From Lachnospiraceae bacterium (GTDB taxonomy: Bacteria; Bacillota_A; Clostridia; Lachnospirales; Lachnospiraceae): DNA of 6,472 nt. The position numbers and the translations under genes were made by a program. Shown one piece after another: positions 1 through 6,363 of this stretch; position 1 is the stretch's first letter; each line of letters opens with the position of its first letter. The notes beneath the pieces are model-generated. The model searched no databases. It was not told the DNA's origin and was given only the letters and a program-made list of their open reading frames with translations. Where the stretch lies: the NCBI GenBank assembly GCA_017958245.1, contig JAGDDC010000224.1, positions 1 through 6,472 on the forward strand, in the 5' to 3' direction.

Positions 1-532
1 CCGTGGGCGTTGAGACTATGACGCCGTCTCCGAAGTATTCACCCACCAGATCATCATTTACAAAGACGCCGAGCGCTATCATCCTCGAGCCCCTGCTCTT
101 TGTGACGACAACATCATTTACGGCGAGAGCGCTCTTCCTGTTTCCGCCGCAGCATATGTCCGCGGAGAGCATGAGACGCTTCTCGATGCTGTAATTGCCG
201 TCAATCAGAGTCTTCAGCGCGCTCTCAAGTCCAGAGACTTCGGTCTGCGCAAGGAACCCGAAGGTCCCCATGTTGATCCCGAGAACCGGGATCCCCCTCT
301 CGCACAGGTCATGGGCAGCGTGGAGCATGGTCCCGTCCCCGCCGAGCACTATGGCGCAGTCGGTGTCCTCCGGTATCAGGGAGGCGTTCGTGTGCCTGTA
401 GAAAGGATCGTCAAATGATTCCTCCGCTATGTGACACTTCTTTCCCGCCGATTCAAGGAATTCCTTTAAAACGTCCGCCTGTTTCATGCAGGCCGCCCTT
501 GTTCTGTTTGAAATAATGCAAAAGCTGTCCAT
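1..532 (-). CDS. nadK: NAD kinase, C-terminus cut off by the window edge
   Basis: Cytosolic enzyme that phosphorylates NAD to NADP using ATP or polyphosphate. I translated it by hand: 177 codons are visible from ATG at 532-530 and the frame runs open off the left edge. The family motifs appear in order: an N-terminal strand ending in SN at residues 8-9, GGDGT at 64-68 (nucleotide binding, with the conserved Asp66), NMGTFGFL at 87-94, the ND pair at 139-140 that matches the family NE/D motif, and GDGVIVSTPT at 168-177, where the conserved TPTGST segment is interrupted by the window end. About 100 residues of the usual C-terminal beta domain are missing. It starts 6 bases after the tlyA stop with only a weak Shine-Dalgarno (GTGAGA over the tlyA stop), so translation is probably coupled to tlyA. 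An internal ATG at 487-485 is a poorer start because it would remove the first beta strand. tlyA-nadK is a common gene pair in Bacillota, often followed by argR and recN, which may lie just outside. Confidence 0.95.
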   Translation of the reverse strand, partial: MDSFCIISNRTRAACMKQADVLKEFLESAGKKCHIAEESFDDPFYRHTNASLIPEDTDCAIVLGGDGTMLHAAHDLCERGIPVLGINMGTFGFLAQTEVSGLESALKTLIDGNYSIEKRLMLSADICCGGNRKSALAVNDVVVTKSRGSRMIALGVFVNDDLVGEYFGDGVIVSTPT

Positions 533-538
533 ATGATC

Positions 539-1348
539 TCACGCTTTCAGTTCTTCGTGGGCGAGGCTTACGACCTCTTTTATGGTGTCGCCCTCAAACC
601 CCGGTCTCTGCGCGTCTCCGCTTTTTTTTATGTGCATCAGATACTCGATGTTGCCCTCGGGTCCCTTTATCGGCGAAAAGTCAAGGTCGAGCATCTCAAA
701 CCCGAGGCTTCCCGCAAAGCAGGAGACGGTCTCTATGACCTCCTCATGGACCTTCGGATCTCTCACGACGCCCTTCTTTCCGACCTTCTCCCTGCCCGCC
801 TCAAACTGGGGCTTGATCAGGCACACGGCCTCCGCGCCGTCCTTCATGAGATCCTTTACGGGCCCGAGCACCTTGGTCAGTGAGATGAAAGCAACGTCGA
901 TCGACACAATATCAACGCTCTCCCCTATATCGCCCGGAGTCACATATCTGACGTTTGTCTTTTCCATCGACACGACCCTCGGGTCGTTCCGAAGCTTCCA
1001 TGCTAGCTGGTTCGTGCCCACGTCTATCGCGTAGACTTTGCTCGCCCCGTTTTGGAGCATACAGTCCGTGAAGCCTCCGGTCGATGATCCGACGTCCATG
1101 CACACCTTGTCCTTCAGGTCCAGAGAGTGCGCTTCGATCGCCTTCTCAAGCTTGTAGCCGCCGCGGCTCACGTACTTCATCTGCACGCCCCGAAGCTCTA
1201 TGTTTACGTCTTCCTTAAACATGGAGCCCGGCTTGTCCTCACGCTCCCCGTCCACAAAGACGAGGCCTTCCATGATGAGGGCCTTTGCCTTCTCCCTGGA
1301 ATCCGCGAGTCTCCTGTTTACGATCAGAACATCAAGCCTTTCCTTCAC
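539..1348 (-). CDS. tlyA: TlyA family rRNA 2'-O-methyltransferase (S4 domain plus FtsJ-like domain)
   Basis: Predicted S-adenosylmethionine-dependent methyltransferase that 2'-O-methylates ribosomal RNA cytidines; many databases call the family hemolysin A. The 269-residue length is normal. Residues 1-60 form an S4 RNA-binding domain (RLDVLIVNRRLADSREKAKA, then a VFVDG turn). The Rossmann methyltransferase domain follows, with the SAM-binding loop DVGSSTGG at 85-92. The putative catalytic tetrad is Lys66 (SRGGYKL), Asp151 (SIDVAF), Lys179 (LIKPQFE) and Glu235 (GNIEYL); its spacing is the same as that I recall for the Mycobacterium tuberculosis enzyme, shifted by three. I chose the GTG start at 1348-1346 because GGAGAG sits 7 bases upstream and VKERLDVLI aligns with family N-termini. 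The longer ATG at 1402 would add 18 residues with no S4 homology, encoded inside the kinase gene. The CDS overlaps the kinase stop by 17 bases, which suggests translational coupling. It has a run of eight A residues near its 3' end. Confidence 0.95.
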   Translation of the reverse strand: MKERLDVLIVNRRLADSREKAKALIMEGLVFVDGEREDKPGSMFKEDVNIELRGVQMKYVSRGGYKLEKAIEAHSLDLKDKVCMDVGSSTGGFTDCMLQNGASKVYAIDVGTNQLAWKLRNDPRVVSMEKTNVRYVTPGDIGESVDIVSIDVAFISLTKVLGPVKDLMKDGAEAVCLIKPQFEAGREKVGKKGVVRDPKVHEEVIETVSCFAGSLGFEMLDLDFSPIKGPEGNIEYLMHIKKSGDAQRPGFEGDTIKEVVSLAHEELKA

Positions 1349-3062
1349 TTGTGGTCTCTCCGTTTCCGCTTCTGTAGGACAGGACTCTGGTGATTTCCTC
1401 AAAAAGCTTCTGAGTGTCGACGGGCTTTGACAAATGCCCGTCCATACCGCTCTTTAGCGATTTCTTCATGTCCTCGTCGAAGGCGTTGGCAGTCATCGCT
1501 ATGATCGGCACCTTGTCGGAGTAAGGGAGTCCCGAGCTCCTTATGAGCCTCGTAGCCTCCAGTCCGTCCATCACGGGCATCCTGATGTCCATGAGTATGA
1601 CATCGTAGTAACCGTCGGGGTTCGAGGTGAACTTCTCCACCGCCGCCTTGCCGTCCTGTGCGGTCTCCGTCGTGAAGCCCGCCATGTCGAGCACCGTCTC
1701 CGCGATCTCCGCGTTGAGCTCGTTGTCCTCGACTATGAGGACTCTCATGCCGTCGAACCTGTACTCTTCTCCGCGGTCCTCCTCGGCTTCCAGTCCGTTC
1801 TCCTGGTTTTGCGCCTTGTCCTCGTCAGCCTGCTTGAATGAGAGGGTGAAGTAGAAATCCGAGCCCTTGCCTACAGTGCTTGTGACAAGGAGTTCGCCTC
1901 CCATCAGCTTCACGAGCCCGTAGCTTATGGAAAGCCCGAGCCCCGTGCCCCCGTACATCCCGGAGGTGTGGCTGTCCGCCTGCTCGAACGCCCTGAAGAT
2001 CCTTCCTATGTCCTTGGGCGCGATGCCGATACCCGTGTCCTTCACAAGGAATCTCAAAACTATGCAATCGTCCTCCGAGAGCATCTCCTCGACTCTCACT
2101 ATGATCTTGCCGCCGCTCGGTGTGAACTTGAGCGCGTTCCCGACAAGATTTATGAGTATCTGGCTGACCTTGAGCTCATCGCCTACCAGCCATGCATCCC
2201 TGTACTCTCTTATGGTCTTTAAGTTGATGCCTTTCTCCTTCGCCTGAGGCGTGAGGAGCGTCTCGATCCCGTCGAGCACGCTGTCCATCCTGAACCTGTC
2301 GAGGCCGAGCTCCATCTTACCGCTCTCGATCTTTGACATGTCGAGTATCTCGTTGATGAGATTCAAGAGGTAGTGTGTGGACGTGCTGATCTTTGACAGG
2401 CAGTCCGATACCCTGTCTATGTCGTCGAGCTTCCTGATCGCGATGTCCGTCATGCCTATGATCGCGTTCATGGGAGTCCTGATCTCGTGGGACATCCTTG
2501 AGAGGAACTCCGACTTCATCTTGTTCTCGGCATTGGAGCGCTGGCTGTTGTAGTAAGCGCCCACTATCTTTGAAACTATGATGTAGAAATCGATCCCCTC
2601 CGTCGAAGGCTCGGGTCCGCCGCCCTCGTCAAAGAGCATGAAACCGACCTGAACGCCTCCCGATACAAGAGGAGCTATGATCGAATTGACGCTGAAATCG
2701 CCCACTATCCCGAGGAAGAGGTTCCTGATCCTCGTGTCGGTGTTCTCGTTTAGGAGTATATAGTTCCTCCCCGAGAGCGTCTCCCTCATGAGTCTTGCGT
2801 CCTGCCTCGAGAGGATCATGTCCTTCCCCGCGAGTATCCTTGAAGGCGACTGGAACAGGGAGCTTCCCGTTCCGCCTGCCTTCTTCTTCCAGTCAAAAAA
2901 CCTGCTGCATATATAGCGGCTGTAGTCGGCCTCAAAGAGCGCAACCCTCCTCAGACCGCCCTCCTTGTAGAGCTCGTCGAGCAGGACTGACATGTCCGCC
3001 CGCACGTTCTCCTTGCGGTCCAGGATCTCAACAATCTTGACAATAATGTTTTTTTCGGTCAT
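1332..3062 (-). CDS. Soluble hybrid sensor histidine kinase with C-terminal receiver domain
   Basis: A 576-residue two-component signalling protein. Residues 1 to about 170 form a GAF-like putative sensor region (my inference from the APLVSGGVQVGFMLF strand pattern). No signal peptide or membrane segment is visible, so it should sense a cytoplasmic cue. HisKA follows with the phospho-accepting His192 in MSHEIRTPMNA. The ATPase domain has its N box at 302-313 (Asn305, Asn309), G1 DTGIGI at 342-347, an F box near 356-359 and G2 GGTGLGL at 371-377. An acidic linker at about 411-436 leads to a receiver domain with Glu445/Asp446, phospho-acceptor Asp492 (LMDIRMP), Thr524 and Lys546. All catalytic residues are present. 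No HPt domain or DNA-binding output is attached or encoded nearby, so the target is unknown. ATG at 3062 is preceded by GGAGAGGGG at 3077-3069. The gene begins 25 bases after alaS and overlaps tlyA by 17 bases, so it is probably co-transcribed. The family assignment is certain; the signal and partner are not. Confidence 0.93.
   Translation of the reverse strand: MTEKNIIVKIVEILDRKENVRADMSVLLDELYKEGGLRRVALFEADYSRYICSRFFDWKKKAGGTGSSLFQSPSRILAGKDMILSRQDARLMRETLSGRNYILLNENTDTRIRNLFLGIVGDFSVNSIIAPLVSGGVQVGFMLFDEGGGPEPSTEGIDFYIIVSKIVGAYYNSQRSNAENKMKSEFLSRMSHEIRTPMNAIIGMTDIAIRKLDDIDRVSDCLSKISTSTHYLLNLINEILDMSKIESGKMELGLDRFRMDSVLDGIETLLTPQAKEKGINLKTIREYRDAWLVGDELKVSQILINLVGNALKFTPSGGKIIVRVEEMLSEDDCIVLRFLVKDTGIGIAPKDIGRIFRAFEQADSHTSGMYGGTGLGLSISYGLVKLMGGELLVTSTVGKGSDFYFTLSFKQADEDKAQNQENGLEAEEDRGEEYRFDGMRVLIVEDNELNAEIAETVLDMAGFTTETAQDGKAAVEKFTSNPDGYYDVILMDIRMPVMDGLEATRLIRSSGLPYSDKVPIIAMTANAFDEDMKKSLKSGMDGHLSKPVDTQKLFEEITRVLSYRSGNGETTSEGKA
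1356..1361 (-). promoter_or_regulatory. Shine-Dalgarno for the tlyA GTG start
   Basis: GGAGAG on the minus strand, 7 bases before the GTG at 1348. It lies inside the 3' end of the histidine kinase gene and decides the start of tlyA in favour of GTG over the in-frame ATG 54 bases upstream. Confidence 0.75.
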
Positions 3063-3087
3063 GCGCGTCCCCTCTCCGACTGATAGA

Positions 3088-5733
3088 TCACGCCCTCAAT
3101 ATGTCAAATGCCTTTGCTACAGCTTCGTCTATAGCCTTCGGATCCTTTCCTCCGGCCTGAGCCATGTTCGGCTTTCCGCCGCCGCCACCGCCGACGATCG
3201 CGGCAACTTCCCTGATCAGGTTGCCTGCGTGAGCGCCCTTCTTCACGGCCTCGTCCGTGGCCATAGCCACGAGGCATACCTTGCCCTCAAATGATGAAGC
3301 GAGAAGTATAGCGCACTCTCCGAGCTTCTCCTTGATCTTGTCGCCCAAGGTGCGGAGCCCGTTCATGTCAACGTCCGCGATCTTTGCTGCAAGGATCTTG
3401 ATGCCGTCCTTGTCCTCTGCCTTGTCGAGTATATCGCCCATCGATGATCCGGCGAGCTTGCCCTTGAGCTTCTCGTTCTCAGCCGTGAGAGTCTTCACCT
3501 CGGCAACGAGGTTCTCGATCCTCTTCTCAAGCTTGTCGGGCTCTGTCTTTGCAGCAAGAGCAGCGCGCGCGAGCTCTTCCTCGACCTTCCTGTAGTAGTC
3601 GAGCACGCCCTTTGAGGTAACCGCCTCGATACGGCGCGTTCCGGCTGCGATACCGCCCTCGCTCAGGATCTTGAAGCTTCCTATGGAGCCTGTGTTCTTC
3701 ACGTGAGTACCGCCGCAGAGCTCTATGCTGTAGTCACCCATATTGACCACGCGCACGGTCTCGCCGTACTTCTCGCCAAACAGCGCCATGGCGCCCGTCT
3801 TCCTGGCTTCGTCGAGGCTCATCTCCTCGGTCTTTACGGTGATGTCCTCGTCGATCTTCTCGTTTACGATCTCCTCGACCTTTGCAATCTCTTCTTTTGT
3901 CATCGCCTGGAAATGAGAGAAGTCAAACCTGAGCTTCTCGCCGTCCACAAGCGAACCCTTCTGTTCAACATGAGTTCCGAGCACCGTCCTCAAAGCCTTC
4001 TGAAGAAGGTGGGTAGCGGAGTGGTTCTTGCAGGTCTTCGCCCTGTTGTCCGCGTCAACCTTGAGTGTCACGCTGTCGCCGACCTTGAAGGAACCGCCGG
4101 TCACAGTGCCGACATGTCCTATCCTTCCGCCCTTGAGCTTGATAGTGTCGGCCACCTCAAACTCAGCTTCCATCTCGCCCTCGGCCTCGATGAATATGCG
4201 TCCCGTGTCAGCGACCTGGCCGCCCATCGTAGCGTAGAAGGGTGTCTGCTTTGTGATGATCGTGCCGACCTCGCCCTCCTTGAGCTCGTTTACTACAGCT
4301 GTCTCACTGGTGAGCACCTGTATGTCGGAATCGCACTCGAGCTCGCCGTATCCGACAAACTCCGAGGTTATGGCGGGATCTATCAGATCGTATACCGTCG
4401 CGTCCGCGCCCATGTAGTTGGTCGTCTTCCTCGACGCTCTGGCCTTTCTCTTCTGCTCCTCCATGGCTGCCTTGTAGCCGTCCTCGTCCACCGAGTAGCC
4501 CTTGTCGGCGAGGATCTCCACAGTCAGGTCGTAGGGGAAGCCGTAGGTGTCGTAGAGCTTGAAAGCGTTCTCTCCGCCGAGCACCGTGCTGCCGGAGGCA
4601 GCCATCTCCTCCTCCATCGAGCTGAGGATCTCGAGACCCTGGTCTATGGTCTTGTTGAACTTGTCTTCCTCGTTGTCTATGATGGTGAAAATATAGTCCT
4701 TCTTCTCCTCAAGCTCGGGATATCCGTCCTTCGCGTCGTTTATGACGGTCGCGCAGAGCTTCGAGAGGAACTTGCCCTGAATCCCGAGCAGCCTTCCGTG
4801 CCTTGCGGCGCGTCTTAAGAGCCTTCTTAAGACATATCCTCTTCCCTCGTTCGAGGGTGTGATGCCGTCCGATGTCATGAATGTCACGGAGCGGATGTGA
4901 TCGGTGATCAGCCTTATGGATACGTCCTTCTTCGGATCGCTCCCATACTGAACTCCCGCTATCGAGCAGACCATATCGCGGAGAGCCTTCATGGTGTCCA
5001 CGTCAAAGACAGTGTCCACGTCCTGACATACCACCGCAAGCCTCTCAAGGCCCATGCCCGTGTCGATGTTCTTGTGCTCGAGCTCCGTGTATCCGCCCTT
5101 GCCGTCGCCGTTGAACTGCGTGAACACGTTGTTCCAGACCTCTATGTATCTGTCGCAGTCACAGCCCACCGTACATGTCTCTTTTCCGCAGCCGTACTTC
5201 TCGCCGCGGTCATAATATATCTCCGAACAGGGACCGCAGGGACCTGCCCCGTGCTCCCAGAAGTTGTCTTCCTTGCCGAACCTGAAGATGCGCTCCTTCG
5301 CTACACCTATCTCATTGTTCCATATGTCAAAAGCCTCGTCGTCGTCGAGGTAGATCGAGGGATAGAGCCTGTTCTCGTCGAGTCCGACCACCTTGGTCAG
5401 AAACTCCCAGCTCCATGCTATAGCCTCGTGCTTGAAATAATCACCGAATGAAAAGTTTCCGAGCATCTCAAAGAAGGTGAGATGTCTCGCCGTCTTGCCG
5501 ACGTTCTCTATGTCGTTGGTCCTTATGCACTTCTGACAGGTGCAGACCCTGCGTCTGGGAGGGATCTCCTGACCTGTGAAATAAGGCTTTAAGGGTGCCA
5601 TGCCCGCGTTGATCAGCAGGAGGCTCTTGTCTCCCTTGGGAACCAGCGAAAAGCTGTTCATCTTGAGATGTCCCTTGGATTCAAAAAAGTCGAGGAACAT
5701 CCTTCTCAGTTCATTTACGGAATAAGCTTTCAT
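3088..5733 (-). CDS. alaS: Alanyl-tRNA synthetase
   Basis: Class II synthetase that charges tRNA-Ala in the cytosol and deacylates mischarged Ser- or Gly-tRNA-Ala. At 881 residues it is full length. The aminoacylation core begins with the LRRMFLDFFESKGH region at 9-22 and includes GNFSFGDYFKHEAI at 92-105 and GPCGPCSEIYYDRG at 164-177. A cysteine-rich stretch at 182-193 resembles Clostridia-type enzymes. The tRNA-recognition region includes GRGYVLRRLLRRAARHG at 297-313. The editing domain carries the metal-binding set His571, His575, Cys673 and His677 (HSATH and CGGTH). A coiled-coil-like segment at about 713-760 leads to the C-Ala domain, with six glycines at 848-853 followed by KPNMAQAGG. 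The start is ATG at 5733 with GGAG 8 bases upstream, downstream of a consensus promoter. The predicted leader is only about 17 bases, too short for a T-box. The stop is TGA at 3090-3088. No truncation or missing key residue is seen. Confidence 0.98.
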   Translation of the reverse strand: MKAYSVNELRRMFLDFFESKGHLKMNSFSLVPKGDKSLLLINAGMAPLKPYFTGQEIPPRRRVCTCQKCIRTNDIENVGKTARHLTFFEMLGNFSFGDYFKHEAIAWSWEFLTKVVGLDENRLYPSIYLDDDEAFDIWNNEIGVAKERIFRFGKEDNFWEHGAGPCGPCSEIYYDRGEKYGCGKETCTVGCDCDRYIEVWNNVFTQFNGDGKGGYTELEHKNIDTGMGLERLAVVCQDVDTVFDVDTMKALRDMVCSIAGVQYGSDPKKDVSIRLITDHIRSVTFMTSDGITPSNEGRGYVLRRLLRRAARHGRLLGIQGKFLSKLCATVINDAKDGYPELEEKKDYIFTIIDNEEDKFNKTIDQGLEILSSMEEEMAASGSTVLGGENAFKLYDTYGFPYDLTVEILADKGYSVDEDGYKAAMEEQKRKARASRKTTNYMGADATVYDLIDPAITSEFVGYGELECDSDIQVLTSETAVVNELKEGEVGTIITKQTPFYATMGGQVADTGRIFIEAEGEMEAEFEVADTIKLKGGRIGHVGTVTGGSFKVGDSVTLKVDADNRAKTCKNHSATHLLQKALRTVLGTHVEQKGSLVDGEKLRFDFSHFQAMTKEEIAKVEEIVNEKIDEDITVKTEEMSLDEARKTGAMALFGEKYGETVRVVNMGDYSIELCGGTHVKNTGSIGSFKILSEGGIAAGTRRIEAVTSKGVLDYYRKVEEELARAALAAKTEPDKLEKRIENLVAEVKTLTAENEKLKGKLAGSSMGDILDKAEDKDGIKILAAKIADVDMNGLRTLGDKIKEKLGECAILLASSFEGKVCLVAMATDEAVKKGAHAGNLIREVAAIVGGGGGGKPNMAQAGGKDPKAIDEAVAKAFDILRA
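4812..4833 (-). repeat. Perfect 9-base inverted repeat inside alaS
   Basis: GTCTTAAGA at 4812-4820 and TCTTAAGAC at 4825-4833, with a 4-base GCCT loop. It lies within alaS codons for the conserved VLRRLLRR segment and arises from two uses of TTA-AGA for Leu-Arg. Whether it folds in the mRNA or is a by-product of the repeated peptide cannot be told from sequence. Confidence 0.6.
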
Positions 5734-5756
5734 TGTAACATCTCCATTCAGTTTTA

Positions 5757-5785
5757 ATTATAAATATGCATAAATTGTTTGTCAA
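5757..5785 (-). promoter_or_regulatory. Consensus sigma-70/sigma-A promoter for alaS
   Basis: On the minus strand TTGACA (5785-5780) is followed by exactly 17 bases (5779-5763) and TATAAT (5762-5757), a perfect match to both consensus hexamers with ideal spacing. It sits in the AT-rich gap between tdk and alaS. A transcript would begin near 5750, leaving a leader of about 17 bases that contains the alaS Shine-Dalgarno GGAG at 5745-5742. It would drive alaS and probably the kinase, tlyA and nadK, since no terminator is visible between them. Confidence 0.88.
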
Positions 5786-5789
5786 ACAA
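5775..5789. repeat. 15-base perfect palindrome over the alaS -35 box (possible operator)
   Basis: TTGTTTG and CAAACAA flank one central base, giving perfect 7-base arms that fully contain the TTGACA -35 hexamer of the alaS promoter. A dimeric regulator bound here would block RNA polymerase. A role as a tdk terminator is unlikely because the stem is AT-rich and no U-run follows. The operator role is inference; chance symmetry in AT-rich DNA is possible. Confidence 0.45.
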
Positions 5790-5793
5790 GTGC

Positions 5794-6363
5794 TCACGGT
5801 TTTCTGACGACGCCTCTCATATAACATCTGTGGCACATGGCAACGTAGTGTTCGTCCGCCCCGATGAGGATCTGGTCCCCGTCGTATACCACCTTGCCGT
5901 CCACGAACCTTGCGTTCATGATAGCCTTGCGCCCGCACTGGCACATGGTCACGATCTCCCTGATCGTGTCCGCAACCTCGAGCAGCCTCTTTGAGCCCTC
6001 GAAGAGCTCGCTCCTGAAATCAGCCCTCAGCCCGTAGCACATGACCATGGTGCCCGCGTCCACGATCTCCCTGAGCTCGTCAACCTGGGCTTTTGTGAGG
6101 AACTGGCACTCATCGACTATGATGTTGTCGTAATACGTCGGCGAGTAAGGCAGCACGTCCCTCACCATCTCGCCGGGCTTTATGAGCGTCGCCTCGGCCT
6201 CGAGACCCGCGCGCGACCTGATTATGTTCGCGCCGTCCCTGGTGTCGATGCTCGGCTTCATCATGGCGACCTTCTTGCCCTTGTCCTCAAAGTTGAAACG
6301 CGTCATAAGCGCATTTGCGGTCTTGCTGGCGCCCATCGCGCCGTAATAAAAATATAGCTTCAT
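5794..6363 (-). CDS. tdk: Thymidine kinase, type II (bacterial zinc-containing)
   Basis: Salvage enzyme that phosphorylates thymidine to dTMP with ATP. At 189 residues it is normal for the family and resembles the E. coli enzyme. The N-terminus MKLYFYYGAM leads into a P-loop GAMGASKT at 8-15. The Walker B and catalytic segment DECQF is at 84-88, with Glu85 as the likely general base. CYGLRADFRSELFEGS at 109-124 is a conserved family block. Four zinc ligands are expected at Cys141, Cys143, Cys177 and Cys180. The P-loop is unusual in having Ser rather than Gly before the lysine. The start is ATG at 6363, preceded 6 bases upstream by an AGAGGAAAGGA Shine-Dalgarno, and it overlaps the upstream gene's TGA as ATGA. 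An in-frame ATG at 6387 would add eight non-homologous residues and leave the strong ribosome-binding site inside the gene. The stop is TGA at 5796-5794. Confidence 0.95.
   Translation of the reverse strand: MKLYFYYGAMGASKTANALMTRFNFEDKGKKVAMMKPSIDTRDGANIIRSRAGLEAEATLIKPGEMVRDVLPYSPTYYDNIIVDECQFLTKAQVDELREIVDAGTMVMCYGLRADFRSELFEGSKRLLEVADTIREIVTMCQCGRKAIMNARFVDGKVVYDGDQILIGADEHYVAMCHRCYMRGVVRKP

Noticed and set aside
533..1034. Plus-strand open frames of 116 and 150 codons opposite tlyA
   Set aside because: They overlap each other in different frames and are opposite all TlyA catalytic motifs; neither has family features.
1349..1402. Longer tlyA start at ATG 1402
   Set aside because: The extra 18 residues are not S4-like, and GGAGAG is correctly placed only for the GTG at 1348.
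3181..3196. GC-rich triplet repeat (GCC-type) near the alaS 3' end
   Set aside because: It simply encodes the conserved six-glycine run of the AlaRS C-terminal domain.
3703..4818. A 371-codon open frame on the plus strand opposite alaS
   Set aside because: It lies wholly antisense to a textbook AlaRS editing and catalytic region, its protein shows only Leu/Val/Arg-rich composition with no recognisable domain, and such shadows are expected opposite genes with strong GC-biased codon use.
5335..5352. Short CGT/TCG triplet run in alaS
   Set aside because: It encodes consecutive acidic residues (LDDDEAF) and is too short to be a meaningful repeat.
4897..5451. A 184-codon plus-strand open frame opposite the alaS 5' half
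   Set aside because: Antisense shadow of conserved AlaRS codons; no domain and no convincing ribosome-binding context.
5775..5789. Palindrome as part of a mobile element end or attachment site
   Set aside because: No transposase, integrase, target duplication or second copy is present in the window.
5734..5793. T-box riboswitch or terminator between tdk and alaS
   Set aside because: The gap is only 60 bases, too short for a T-box, and the one palindrome is AT-rich with no U-run after it.
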